Shown here: positions 24,611 to 33,180 of the stretch, in pieces
Numbering within the stretch: position 1 is the stretch's first letter
Layout: each line of letters opens with the position of its first letter
NCBI RefSeq assembly: GCF_002929555.1
Contig: NZ_PJJP01000033.1
Location: forward strand, 62,001 to 126,000
DNA: 64,000 nt
Reading direction: 5' to 3'
DNA from: Cryobacterium sp. N22
GTDB taxonomy: Bacteria > Actinomycetota > Actinomycetes > Actinomycetales > Microbacteriaceae
Translations under genes and position numbers: made by a program
The notes under the pieces: model-generated
Databases searched by the model: none
What the model saw: only the letters and a program-made list of their open reading frames with translations
What the model was told of the DNA's origin: nothing

Positions 24611-24964
24611 GTGACTAATCCCCGATTCCGACCGCGTGGCTACGCCGACATACCTGCCGAATTCGGAAAATTCGAAAGCATTAGCTGGCTCTCTCCAAAA
24701 ACTCCCGAGGATGGAGATCGACTGCGGGCCGCGCAGATGCATCACATGTTCGCCTGCCGCATCAATAAGCGTCTTCGTGAGCGCCGTGAGACTGTGGCGA
24801 AGTACGCCGAGCTGACGGGAGTCGGCTACGACCGAACGTCAAAGATGCTTCGAGGCGACGTGCTCATGAAATTCGAGGATATTGCGCAGGCCGACCGCAT
24901 CCTCGGAGGCATCACAAACGGGAAACGCAAGCCGAAGCCGATCGAAGATGACGACGATTTCTGA
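24611..24964 (+). CDS. Small putative DNA-binding (XRE-like) protein paired with the TnsA-like gene
   Basis: A 117-residue protein. RLRERRETVAKYAELTGVGYDRTSKMLRGDVLMKFEDIAQADRIL reads as an XRE-like HTH: helix AKYAELTG, recognition helix YDRTSKMLRG, and helix FEDIAQADRIL. The tail is short and charged (KRKPKPIEDDDDF). It starts at a GTG at 24611. Small HTH genes divergent from TnsA-like genes are a recurrent actinobacterial pair. The intergenic region contains a GGTCTTTT and an AAAGACC arranged as inverted repeats, which may be its operator. Confidence 0.7.
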   Translation: MTNPRFRPRGYADIPAEFGKFESISWLSPKTPEDGDRLRAAQMHHMFACRINKRLRERRETVAKYAELTGVGYDRTSKMLRGDVLMKFEDIAQADRILGGITNGKRKPKPIEDDDDF

Positions 24965-25101
24965 CTCGTCCTGATTTACCAAGAGCGACTCACGCATCCA
25001 CCCAGCGGATCGTTCCGATTCCATAGAAACCAATGCAAAACTCGACAGAGCGTCGAACAAGACAGTCGTACCAAGCAGTTCAGTAAGAGGAGCACCGCAC
25101 A

Positions 25102-26622
25102 GTGGTAACTGGGGAATTGAAGTCACAGATAGACAAGGTCTGGAACGCGTTTTGGACCGGCGGCATCGCCAACCCCGTCGAGGTGATCGAGCAGATCACT
25201 TACCTACTCTTCATCCGGCGTCTCGACGACCTGCACACCCTTGCCGAGAACAAGGCGAACCGCACGGGTCAGCCGATTGAGAACCGCGTCTTTCCTAAGG
25301 GGCAGGATGACACGGGTCGCGCCCCTCGCGACTTCAACGATCTGCGTTGGTCGGTGTTCGCGAACCGGTCTGCCGATGAGATGTTCACGATCGTCGGGCA
25401 GCACGTCTTCCCGTTCCTGCAGCAACTCGGTGAGACAGGGTCCAGCTACGCGCGCAACATGAAGGACGCGCGCTTCACCATCCCCACCCCGGCGTTGCTC
25501 GTGAAGGTCGTCGACCTCCTCACGGCCATTCCGATGGCTGACCGTGACACCAAGGGTGACGTGTACGAGTACATGCTTTCCAAGCTCGCCACTGCCGGCA
25601 CGAACGGGCAGTTCCGCACCCCGCGCCACATCATCAAGCTCATGGTCGATATGTCGGCCCCCAACCCCACCGACGTGATCATCGATCCTGCAGCGGGTAC
25701 GGCGGGCTTCCTGGTCGTGGCCGGTGAGTACCTGCGCGAGCATCACCCGGAGATCTTCACGGATGGAGTTAGCCGCGACCACTTCAACGGTCCAGCATTC
25801 ACCGGCTACGATTCAGACGCCGCGATGGCCCGCATCGGAAGCATGAACCTGCTGTTGCACGGTGTCGATAATCCCACTATGGAGCGCGGCGACTCCCTCG
25901 CCGAGGACCACCCGAAAACAGATTCGTACACGCTCGTGCTCGCCAATCCACCCTTCGCCGGCAGCCTCGACTACGAGACCACCGCCAAGGACCTCCTCGA
26001 CGTCGTGAAGACCAAGAAAACCGAACTGCTATTCCTCGTGCTCATGCTGAGGCTCCTCAAGAACGGCGGACGGGCCGCCGTCATCGTTCCGGATGGTGTC
26101 CTCTTCGGCTCATCGAAGGCCCACACGGACCTGCGGCGCATACTCGTAGAGGACCACAAGCTCGACGCGGTTGTGAAGCTGCCAAGCGGCGTCTTCAAAC
26201 CGTACGCCGGCGTTTCCACCGCCATCCTCTTCTTCACCAAGACCAGCTCCGGTGGAACCGATAACGTATGGTTCTACGACGTGCAGGCCGACGGCTTCTC
26301 TCTTGACGACAAGCGCACGGAGCTGGATGCTGCGATGCACGAGCAGAATAACCTCGCCGACGTCCTCGCCCGGTGGTCGAGCTTGTCGAGGCCTGACAAC
26401 CTCGAACTCAATCGTCCCCGCACCGCCCAATCGTTCATGGTTCCCAAATCTGAGATCGCCGCGCAGGGCTACGACCTGTCCCTCAACCGGTACAAAGAGG
26501 TCGAGCATGTGGTCGTCACGCATCGACCTCCATCGGAAATCCTCGATGACCTTGCCGCGCTAGACGCCGAGATTGCAGTTGGCCTCAGTGAATTGCGCCG
26601 GTCCTTGGATGCCCTCAAATGA
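25102..26622 (+). CDS. hsdM: Type I restriction-modification system, DNA methyltransferase subunit HsdM
   Basis: A 506-residue N6-adenine methyltransferase. It has an N-terminal helical domain (LKSQIDKVWNAFWTGGIANPVEVIEQITYLLFIRRLDD), the SAM-binding motif DPAAGTAGF at 195-203 and the catalytic NPPF at 282-285. The GTG at 25102 follows AAGAGGAG. It is coupled to hsdS by ATGA. Residues 425-431 (WSSLSRP) are encoded by a copy of the repeat GGTGGTCGAGCTTGTCGAGG, the same 20-mer family found between genes elsewhere in the window; the reading frame is intact. Confidence 0.95.
   Translation: MVTGELKSQIDKVWNAFWTGGIANPVEVIEQITYLLFIRRLDDLHTLAENKANRTGQPIENRVFPKGQDDTGRAPRDFNDLRWSVFANRSADEMFTIVGQHVFPFLQQLGETGSSYARNMKDARFTIPTPALLVKVVDLLTAIPMADRDTKGDVYEYMLSKLATAGTNGQFRTPRHIIKLMVDMSAPNPTDVIIDPAAGTAGFLVVAGEYLREHHPEIFTDGVSRDHFNGPAFTGYDSDAAMARIGSMNLLLHGVDNPTMERGDSLAEDHPKTDSYTLVLANPPFAGSLDYETTAKDLLDVVKTKKTELLFLVLMLRLLKNGGRAAVIVPDGVLFGSSKAHTDLRRILVEDHKLDAVVKLPSGVFKPYAGVSTAILFFTKTSSGGTDNVWFYDVQADGFSLDDKRTELDAAMHEQNNLADVLARWSSLSRPDNLELNRPRTAQSFMVPKSEIAAQGYDLSLNRYKEVEHVVVTHRPPSEILDDLAALDAEIAVGLSELRRSLDALK
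26372..26393 (+). repeat. Palindromic-repeat half element embedded in hsdM
   Basis: GGTGGTCGAGCTTGTCGAGG matches 18 of 20 bases with the island-external repeat TGGTCGAGCTTGTCGAGACC (36993-37012) when aligned by its core. It lies in frame in hsdM and encodes WSSLSRP in a loop between the catalytic domain and the C-terminal region. Confidence 0.8.
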
Positions 26623-27776
26623 GCGTCCGAATAGGATCAATTCTCGGCGATCTGAAACCCGGATACGCAACGTCTGACGATTTGGCTGATGGCGTATTTC
26701 AGATTCGAATGAATAACGTCACGCGCGACGGCCACCTCGACCTGACCAAGAAGAGACGCGTGTTGGCTACGGACCGTCAGCGTCAGCAACAGTCGCTGCG
26801 GGTTGGAGACGTCATCTTCAACGCGACGAATAGTCCCGAGCTGGTTGGTAAATCCGCGCTAATCAGACATCTCGATGAACCGACCGTTTTCAGCAATCAC
26901 TTCTTTCGCTTGCGAGTCGATCCTCAACAAATGCACCCAGATTACCTTTCGAATTTTCTTCGATTCGAATTTAGCCGCGGAACGTTCCGGGGACTTGCCC
27001 GGCAATGGGTCAGCCAGGCCGCAGTGAGTCGGGAATCACTGGAATCGGTAGTGATTCGTGTTCCGCCCCTCCCCGAACAACGTCGTATCGCAGCGATCCT
27101 CGATCAGGCTGACGATCTGCGTTCTAAACGCCGCCGCGCACTCGCGCTCCTCGACGAGCTCGCCGACTCAGCATTTGCGGAACTGCACGCGCATTCCGCT
27201 GGAGTAGTGTCGATCCGCACTCTCGAGGAACTCGGAACGTGGAAAACGGGCGGTACCCCATCGAGAAAGTCACCGGAATATTTCTCGGGTCCAATCCCTT
27301 GGGCCACCTCGGGGGAGTTGAACTCCATGTTCATCAACAAAACGAAGGAACACATCTCTGACACTGCGGTCAGAGAAAGTTCGGTCAAGCTCGTGCCTCA
27401 AGGTGCATTGATGCTTGGAATGTACGATACGGCCGCTCTCAAGTCGGCCATTGCTTCCATCCCTATGGCATGCAATCAGGCGATTGCTTTCGGGGTTCTG
27501 GACCCCAAGAAGGCACTACCCGAGTATGTCTATTTCGCAGTTCAAGGGCAGCGACAAGAGGTTCTTTTGTTGCAGAGGGGGATTCGTCAGAAGAACCTAA
27601 ACCTAGGGATTATCAAGGGAATCTCAATCCGGGTGCCGGATATTGAAGTTCAACGTCGCTTCGTCGCGTTTATTGCACAAGTCAACTCATGGCGGCTCAC
27701 GTGTCAGAGCGAAATCGGGCGCATTGATGAACTCTTTGCGTCCCTTCAACACCGCGCATTCCGAGGCGAACTGTGA
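26619..27776 (+). CDS. hsdS: Type I restriction-modification system, specificity subunit HsdS
   Basis: A 385-residue specificity protein with two target-recognition domains, each followed by a conserved helix: VIRVPPLPEQRRIAAILDQADDLRSKRRRALALLDEL (about residues 143-180) and SIRVPDIEVQRRFVAFIAQVNSWRLTCQSEIGRIDELFASLQHRAF (about 340-383). The first TRD starts directly at the N-terminus (GSILGDLKPGYATSDDL) and is somewhat short; the second begins TLEELGTWKTGGTPSRKSPEYFSGPIPWATSGEL. The two halves define a bipartite recognition site that cannot be read from sequence. Codon use is less GC-rich than hsdM, as usual for exchanged specificity genes. Confidence 0.92.
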   Translation: MSVRIGSILGDLKPGYATSDDLADGVFQIRMNNVTRDGHLDLTKKRRVLATDRQRQQQSLRVGDVIFNATNSPELVGKSALIRHLDEPTVFSNHFFRLRVDPQQMHPDYLSNFLRFEFSRGTFRGLARQWVSQAAVSRESLESVVIRVPPLPEQRRIAAILDQADDLRSKRRRALALLDELADSAFAELHAHSAGVVSIRTLEELGTWKTGGTPSRKSPEYFSGPIPWATSGELNSMFINKTKEHISDTAVRESSVKLVPQGALMLGMYDTAALKSAIASIPMACNQAIAFGVLDPKKALPEYVYFAVQGQRQEVLLLQRGIRQKNLNLGIIKGISIRVPDIEVQRRFVAFIAQVNSWRLTCQSEIGRIDELFASLQHRAFRGEL

Positions 27777-27897
27777 GTGACATGGACCAATCCGTCGGAC
27801 AACCGTCCATCTCTACGCTTCCTCTTCCGTCCTCCCGCGCAGGCGGCCGCTAGAGTCAGCCTTGTAAACGTTTGGGAAGCTGGGGGCGGATCTAGCG

Positions 27898-30800
27898 GTG
27901 GGCAATTTCGATTTCGTGACGGCGGCGTGGCCAGAAATCAGTGACGAGGCGCGGCGCGCTGAGCACTATGCGTATGGGGAACCGCGGTCGTCGGTCTTCT
28001 ATGCCCGTCGAACCCTCGAACTGACCGTGCAGTGGCTGTATCGAGCCGATGCGTCGCTCACCTTGCCGTACAGTAAGGACCTCTCCAGCTTGCTGTTCGA
28101 GCCCACCTTCAAGGCTCTCGTCGGCCCGGGCATCCACACGAAAATGAACGTCATTCGGATGCGCGGCAACGACGCCGTGCACCAAAGCGGCCCGCTGAAA
28201 GACACTCAGAGCCTGCCCGTGGTGCGTGAACTCTTCCAGGTGCTGATCTGGCTGGCCACCTACTACGCCGCTACGCCCGAGCTTCGCCCCGCGCCGGGCG
28301 TGCTTTTCGACGCGGCATCCATTCCTCGCCCACAGCCGGGGGCCGCCACCCGCACACGGGAGCAGCTAGAGAAACTCGCCGACGCCAACGCTGTCAAGGA
28401 TGCGCAGCTCGCCAAGGCTACCCAGGACAACGAGGTCCTCACTGCGGAGCTTGCGGCGCTCCGTGAAGCGATGGCCCTCGCGAAGGCCGCGAACCAAGAA
28501 ATTGTCGACCCCCACGACTACCGGGAAGATGAGACCCGGCACCTGTTCATCGACCTTCTGCTCGGTGAAGCCGGCTGGTCCCTCACGGATACTCGCGACC
28601 GGGAGTTCCCGGTCACCGGTATGCCCCGGGCCCCCGGAGTGGAGAGGGACGATCCTGGAATCGGGTTCGTTGACTATGTGCTTTGGGGGGAAGACGGCCT
28701 GCCGCTTGGCCTCGTGGAGGCAAAGCGCACCACGCGTGATCCACGGGTGGGCCAGGAGCAGGCGCGACTTTACGCTGACGCTCTCGAGCGCCAGTTCGGT
28801 CAGCGCCCCGTGATCTTCTACAGCAACGGGTATGAGCACCACATCTGGGATGACACACAGTATCCGCCGCGCCCGATTGCCGGGTTCTACACCCAAGATC
28901 AGCTCGCGCTGCTTGTGCAGCGGCGAACAGCGAAGCATCCGCTTGTGAGTTCAAGCAGCACGGCCGGAACAAGCGCCAATGCGGACATTGCTGGGCGGCA
29001 CTACCAAGTGCAAGCCGTGACGAAGATCGCCGAGAGCTTCGAGTCAGGCCACGAACGCAAGGCGCTGCTCGTCATGGCAACCGGCAGTGGCAAGACACGG
29101 ACCGTGATCGCGCTGACCGACGTGCTCATGCGCGCGAATTGGGCCAAGAGAGTTCTGTTTCTCGCCGACCGCATCGCCCTCGTGAACCAAGCGACCGGAC
29201 AGTTCAAGAAGCACCTTCCGGATGCCGCACCAGTGAACCTGCTCACGGACCGCGATTCCGACGGCCGAGTCTTCGTCTCCACCTACGGCACCATAATGGG
29301 GCTGATCGACCAGGGCGGAGCCGGGTCAGAAGGCGGTCTGCGCCGGTTCGGCCCCGGCTACTTCGACCTCATCATCATCGATGAAGCCCACCGGTCGGTA
29401 TACCAAAAATACGGCGAGATCTTCTCCTACTTCGACTCCCTGCTCGTAGGCCTGACTGCGACGCCGAAGGACGAAGTCGACCACAACACGTACAGCCTCT
29501 TCAACCTCGAAGACGGCGTTCCCACGGACTCCTATGAGCTCGGCCAAGCTATCGCCGACGGATACCTGGTGCCGCCCGTCGCCCGCCCGATTGCGCTCGG
29601 GTTTATGGCCCGTGGTATCCGCTACGCGGATCTGACCCCGGACGAACGTGACCAGTGGGATCTGCTCGACTGGGATGACGGCCTCATCCCCGACGAGATC
29701 GACGCGGCCGCTGTGAACAAGTGGCTGTTCAACGCCGACACCGTCGACAAAGTGCTGGAGGTCCTCATGACCGAGGGTCGCCGGGTTGCCGGAGGAGACC
29801 GACTCGGCAAGACGATCGTGTTCGCGAAGAACAACGCACATGCCGAGTTCATCGCAGCCCGGTTCAACATCAACTACCCGGAATACGCCGGTCAGTTTGC
29901 CCGGGTCGTCACCTACAAGACCGAGTTCGTGCAGAACCTGATCGGTGAATTCTCCAAGACCGACAGCGCCCCTCACATCGCGATCTCCGTGGACATGCTC
30001 GATACGGGCATCGATGTTCCTGACGTGACGAACCTCGTGTTCTTCAAGCCCGTCTACTCGCAGACCAAGTACTGGCAGATGATCGGCCGGGGCACCCGCC
30101 TACGCCCCGGACTGTACGGTCCTGGCGCTGACAAAGAAGATTTCATGATCTTCGACGTCTGCGACAACATCGCGTTCTTCAACGTCGATATGCCAGGCAC
30201 CGTTTCGGGCCAGCCCGAACCGCTGCGGCAACGGTCTTTCAAAGCGCGGGTGAATCTCCTGCGAGCGATCGACGCCCTCGGCTCAGCTGACGAAAGTCAG
30301 CGGGCCTTGCGCGGGTCGGTGGCCGCAAGTTTGCACGCCACCGTGGCCGGAATGAACCATGGCAACTTCCTCGTTCGTCGGCACCTGCGCCACGTCGAAC
30401 GCTTTGCCGAAGCCGGTGCATGGACCACATCGACCGGTGAGGACTTGGACGCAGCGGCCGATCACCTCTCCGGGCTGCCATCCTCCATGGATGCCCTCGA
30501 CACGGACGAGCAAGCCAAGCGCTTCGACCTGCTCGCGTTACGCGCGCAGCTCGGGGTCGTGAGCGTTGAACCTGACGATGTGAACGCGTTCATCTGGGCG
30601 AAGACCCGCCTGAAAACAGTCGCCGAGGTGCTCGGTGAGCAACGCAACATCCCCGTCATCAGACAGAACCTCGAACTCATTCAGGCCGTCGCCAGCGACG
30701 AATGGTGGGACGGGGTGACACTCGGCCTGCTCGAACTGATGCGACTCCGGTTGAGGAGCCTCGTACGCCTCATCGACACGACCAAACAGGCGATCGTCTA

Positions 30801-31338
30801 CACCGACTTCCAGGACACACTGCGGGCGCTTGAACCGGCGCAGATACGCATCGCATCGCCCGGCGTTGATCGTGAACGGTTCCGAGAGAAGCTCCTCGCA
30901 TTCCTCCACGAGCACCAGGATCAGGTGGTGCTCCACAAATTGCGCATGGGACGCCAGCTCACGCCCCTAGACCTCGTTGAACTCGAACGTATCCTCACCG
31001 AGACTGGCGGCTTCTCAGCCGCAGAAATCGCATCCGGAACCGCTGAAGCCAACGGGCTCGGACTGTTCATCCGTTCCGTCGCGGGCATGGACCGTGGCGC
31101 TGCCTCCCAGGCGTTGGATGCCTTCGTCAGACACGCAACCTTCACCGCAAACCAGCTGGCGTTCGTGAAACTCATCATCGACCAGCTAGCGCAACACGGC
31201 GCAGTCGCGACCGGCCTGCTCTACGAAGCTCCCTTCACGGACTTCGCACCCCACGGCCCCGACGAACTGTTCACCGATGCCCAAGTTACAAACCTGATCG
31301 ACGTCTTGCGCCATGTCGCAGCGACCGCTATCGCCTAA
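27898..31338 (+). CDS. hsdR: Type I restriction-modification system, restriction/translocation subunit HsdR
   Basis: A 1146-residue motor-endonuclease. A DUF4145-like N-terminal domain (residues about 5-120) precedes a coiled coil (about 150-200). The PD-(D/E)XK endonuclease motifs are GFVDYVLWG and GLVEAKR (about 255-280). The SF2 motor follows: Walker A ATGSGKTRT, motif II IIDEAHRS, LTATPK, and later VFFKPVYSQTKYWQMIGRGTRLRPG. A GTG at 27898 starts it, 121 bp after hsdS, so it may have its own promoter. Length and order fit HsdR with the actinobacterial DUF4145 extension, and the system looks complete. Confidence 0.94.
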   Translation: MGNFDFVTAAWPEISDEARRAEHYAYGEPRSSVFYARRTLELTVQWLYRADASLTLPYSKDLSSLLFEPTFKALVGPGIHTKMNVIRMRGNDAVHQSGPLKDTQSLPVVRELFQVLIWLATYYAATPELRPAPGVLFDAASIPRPQPGAATRTREQLEKLADANAVKDAQLAKATQDNEVLTAELAALREAMALAKAANQEIVDPHDYREDETRHLFIDLLLGEAGWSLTDTRDREFPVTGMPRAPGVERDDPGIGFVDYVLWGEDGLPLGLVEAKRTTRDPRVGQEQARLYADALERQFGQRPVIFYSNGYEHHIWDDTQYPPRPIAGFYTQDQLALLVQRRTAKHPLVSSSSTAGTSANADIAGRHYQVQAVTKIAESFESGHERKALLVMATGSGKTRTVIALTDVLMRANWAKRVLFLADRIALVNQATGQFKKHLPDAAPVNLLTDRDSDGRVFVSTYGTIMGLIDQGGAGSEGGLRRFGPGYFDLIIIDEAHRSVYQKYGEIFSYFDSLLVGLTATPKDEVDHNTYSLFNLEDGVPTDSYELGQAIADGYLVPPVARPIALGFMARGIRYADLTPDERDQWDLLDWDDGLIPDEIDAAAVNKWLFNADTVDKVLEVLMTEGRRVAGGDRLGKTIVFAKNNAHAEFIAARFNINYPEYAGQFARVVTYKTEFVQNLIGEFSKTDSAPHIAISVDMLDTGIDVPDVTNLVFFKPVYSQTKYWQMIGRGTRLRPGLYGPGADKEDFMIFDVCDNIAFFNVDMPGTVSGQPEPLRQRSFKARVNLLRAIDALGSADESQRALRGSVAASLHATVAGMNHGNFLVRRHLRHVERFAEAGAWTTSTGEDLDAAADHLSGLPSSMDALDTDEQAKRFDLLALRAQLGVVSVEPDDVNAFIWAKTRLKTVAEVLGEQRNIPVIRQNLELIQAVASDEWWDGVTLGLLELMRLRLRSLVRLIDTTKQAIVYTDFQDTLRALEPAQIRIASPGVDRERFREKLLAFLHEHQDQVVLHKLRMGRQLTPLDLVELERILTETGGFSAAEIASGTAEANGLGLFIRSVAGMDRGAASQALDAFVRHATFTANQLAFVKLIIDQLAQHGAVATGLLYEAPFTDFAPHGPDELFTDAQVTNLIDVLRHVAATAIA

Positions 31339-31404
31339 CATCTGGTGCTGGTGAGCGGGGAGCCGTTCGACAGCGCCTATTTCTACGTCGAGAAGCATTC
31401 ATGA

Positions 31405-33180
31405 TCAAAGGTGTACCGCGGCAACCGGTCCGCCTGCACCACCCGCGCTCAGCGACATCGATGCGACGTACCTTGCAGGGGCGCCAAACCCCGTTTGGTC
31501 CCATTCGTAGGCGATAACGTTCAGCGTGTTCAGCAACCGCCCCACCAAGAATGCCATGGTCACAGGCCCGTGGAAGAACAGGTGAACGTCCGCATTGTCG
31601 TAGTCTGCCGACAGCTGCTTGATCTTCGCGGCAAGGAGTTCAGCGAGCCGCGCGCCCTCAGCCGCGTCGATGAATCCCGCGCCTGAAAGCGAGAGCTGCA
31701 CGGCGGCCGAGACATCGCCATCTTCAGCGACCGCACGCACGAAAGCACCTTCACTGCTCGGCTGTTGAAGTGCTACAGCGACGTAAACTTTCGTCGCGGT
31801 GCCCACAGAAACGCTATTGAGACTCGGGTAATCCTTTTCGATCAGCTGGCGCTCATTGGGCACAGCCACCGGATCGTTCGACCATAGCGTCCCTCGGACA
31901 TCTTCAATTTCGGCGTGACCAAATTTCGTATCCGGCAGTGCCATTCCGAGCGCCAAGGCGACCGTGAGATGCATCCCGCCTTGGATACGAATGGTCCGGG
32001 CTCGGCTGTGATGAATTGCATCGCTGACGAGGGGAAGTGTGAGCGCGAAGTCCTTCAGCCCGTCGCCGTGCGGCAACCGACCATCGACTGGCGGCCTGAG
32101 CCGAATGTGGAGATCTGCTGCGCGCGATGGCTGCGCCGTTGACTCCGGGCGGGTTTGCACGTCGACGACCAGAATCCCATCCGCGAGGTCGTCAGCCCTG
32201 CGGCTGATGTGATCCGCGAGGTGATCGTGGACAATCTCAAGGCGCCCGTCAACCGTCCGGCTGTTGCTCTGCTTCTTGTCCCCCAAAGTCTTCGGAGCCC
32301 GCTCGAGCAGTCGATCAGGGGCAGAGAAGTCTGGGCGGCTGGCATCAAGCGGGTTGGCTATCTCATTGGCGATGGTCAGAGTAAAGTCGGTGACTTCGTC
32401 CAGCTGGAGCAGCCTTGGCAGCTCGACATTTTTGACCACCCAGCTCTTTTCGATGGCCTTCGTGACGAGAAGCATGGCTCCGGACAGGCCGCCGGTGAGT
32501 GCTCGCTCCAGGCGTTCGTTGGTGTTGCCGGCGCGGAGATCAGTCCGATCATGCCAGACCTTGAACCCTGCGGCTCGCAGAAGCCATGCCATCTGCGACG
32601 ATCTGTCCGTGCCGTCACTCTGTCGGTAGGACACGAACAGTGGGCCATCGGGATTGACGGCTCCATCTGGCAGCGGCCCCGGACTTGCAAGGGCGTCTGT
32701 GGACGATGATTGCGGAGAAACTGAGGCGCTAGACACTCGGCCGAATTTTCCTTTTCTGAATATGAGACCGTAGAGGCGATGGTCCTCGTCGTCTAGAGCG
32801 CACACGATAAGAGCTATCGGGTTGCCAGCGCTCTTCTTGAGAGTCGCACGCATCGTGGTGCGATCGGTCGGGCTAGGCCCGGTGGGTTTCGGATGGCTGT
32901 GCCACTCCCCCACATATCCGGAAATGTCTTCCGGATGCAGCGTGGAGCGGTGGTTCCGGAGCGCCTCGGCAGCATCCTGGTGATCCTGTCGGTAGTGGTG
33001 TGTTCCCGAGCCACCGCTGTCGACTGTCAGTGCGGCGGTGACCACTATTCGTGGCCCTTCGCGATAGCCGACGAGGATCCCGCCGGCCTCCAGGGGGAGG
33101 CTGGCGAGGCTCGCTGCGACAATTGTGCGTTCGGCAGCCACGTAGAGCGACAGTTCCGGACCTGTTGATGTCCGTGTCAT
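31405..33180 (-). CDS. CBASS effector: JAB/JAMM (Cap3-like)-TIR-SAVED fusion protein
   Basis: One intact 591-residue frame carries three domains. Residues about 1-148 are a JAB/JAMM peptidase fold: Glu31 in LEAGGILVGYREG, His94-x-His96 in GEWHSHPKP, Ser103 and Asp106. The HxH-to-Asp spacing is 9, one shorter than canonical. A Ser/Pro linker follows. Residues about 180-290 are a TIR domain (PLFVSYRQSDGTDRSSQMAWLL, FKVWHDRTDL), with candidate catalytic Glu253 in SWVVKNVELP. Residues about 330-585 are a SAVED domain (GILVVDVQT, HLFFHGPVTMAFLVGRLLN, YEW). SAVED binds a cyclic oligonucleotide and TIR then hydrolyses NAD+; in a related Microbacterium TIR-SAVED this needs cA3-driven filaments. The JAB part should be Cap3, which removes Cap2-made conjugates. 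ATG at 33180 overlaps cap2 by 4 bp. Confidence 0.88.
   Translation of the reverse strand: MTRTSTGPELSLYVAAERTIVAASLASLPLEAGGILVGYREGPRIVVTAALTVDSGGSGTHHYRQDHQDAAEALRNHRSTLHPEDISGYVGEWHSHPKPTGPSPTDRTTMRATLKKSAGNPIALIVCALDDEDHRLYGLIFRKGKFGRVSSASVSPQSSSTDALASPGPLPDGAVNPDGPLFVSYRQSDGTDRSSQMAWLLRAAGFKVWHDRTDLRAGNTNERLERALTGGLSGAMLLVTKAIEKSWVVKNVELPRLLQLDEVTDFTLTIANEIANPLDASRPDFSAPDRLLERAPKTLGDKKQSNSRTVDGRLEIVHDHLADHISRRADDLADGILVVDVQTRPESTAQPSRAADLHIRLRPPVDGRLPHGDGLKDFALTLPLVSDAIHHSRARTIRIQGGMHLTVALALGMALPDTKFGHAEIEDVRGTLWSNDPVAVPNERQLIEKDYPSLNSVSVGTATKVYVAVALQQPSSEGAFVRAVAEDGDVSAAVQLSLSGAGFIDAAEGARLAELLAAKIKQLSADYDNADVHLFFHGPVTMAFLVGRLLNTLNVIAYEWDQTGFGAPARYVASMSLSAGGAGGPVAAVHL

Noticed and set aside
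27104..27388. Minus-strand frame within hsdS that could be a second small gene
   Set aside because: It lies inside the conserved HsdS helix and second TRD, with no motif or ribosome binding site.
32300..32650. A separate TIR gene downstream of a separate JAB gene
   Set aside because: The frame is continuous from 33180 to 31405 and I see no ribosome binding site with a start codon at the JAB-TIR linker good enough to prefer two proteins.
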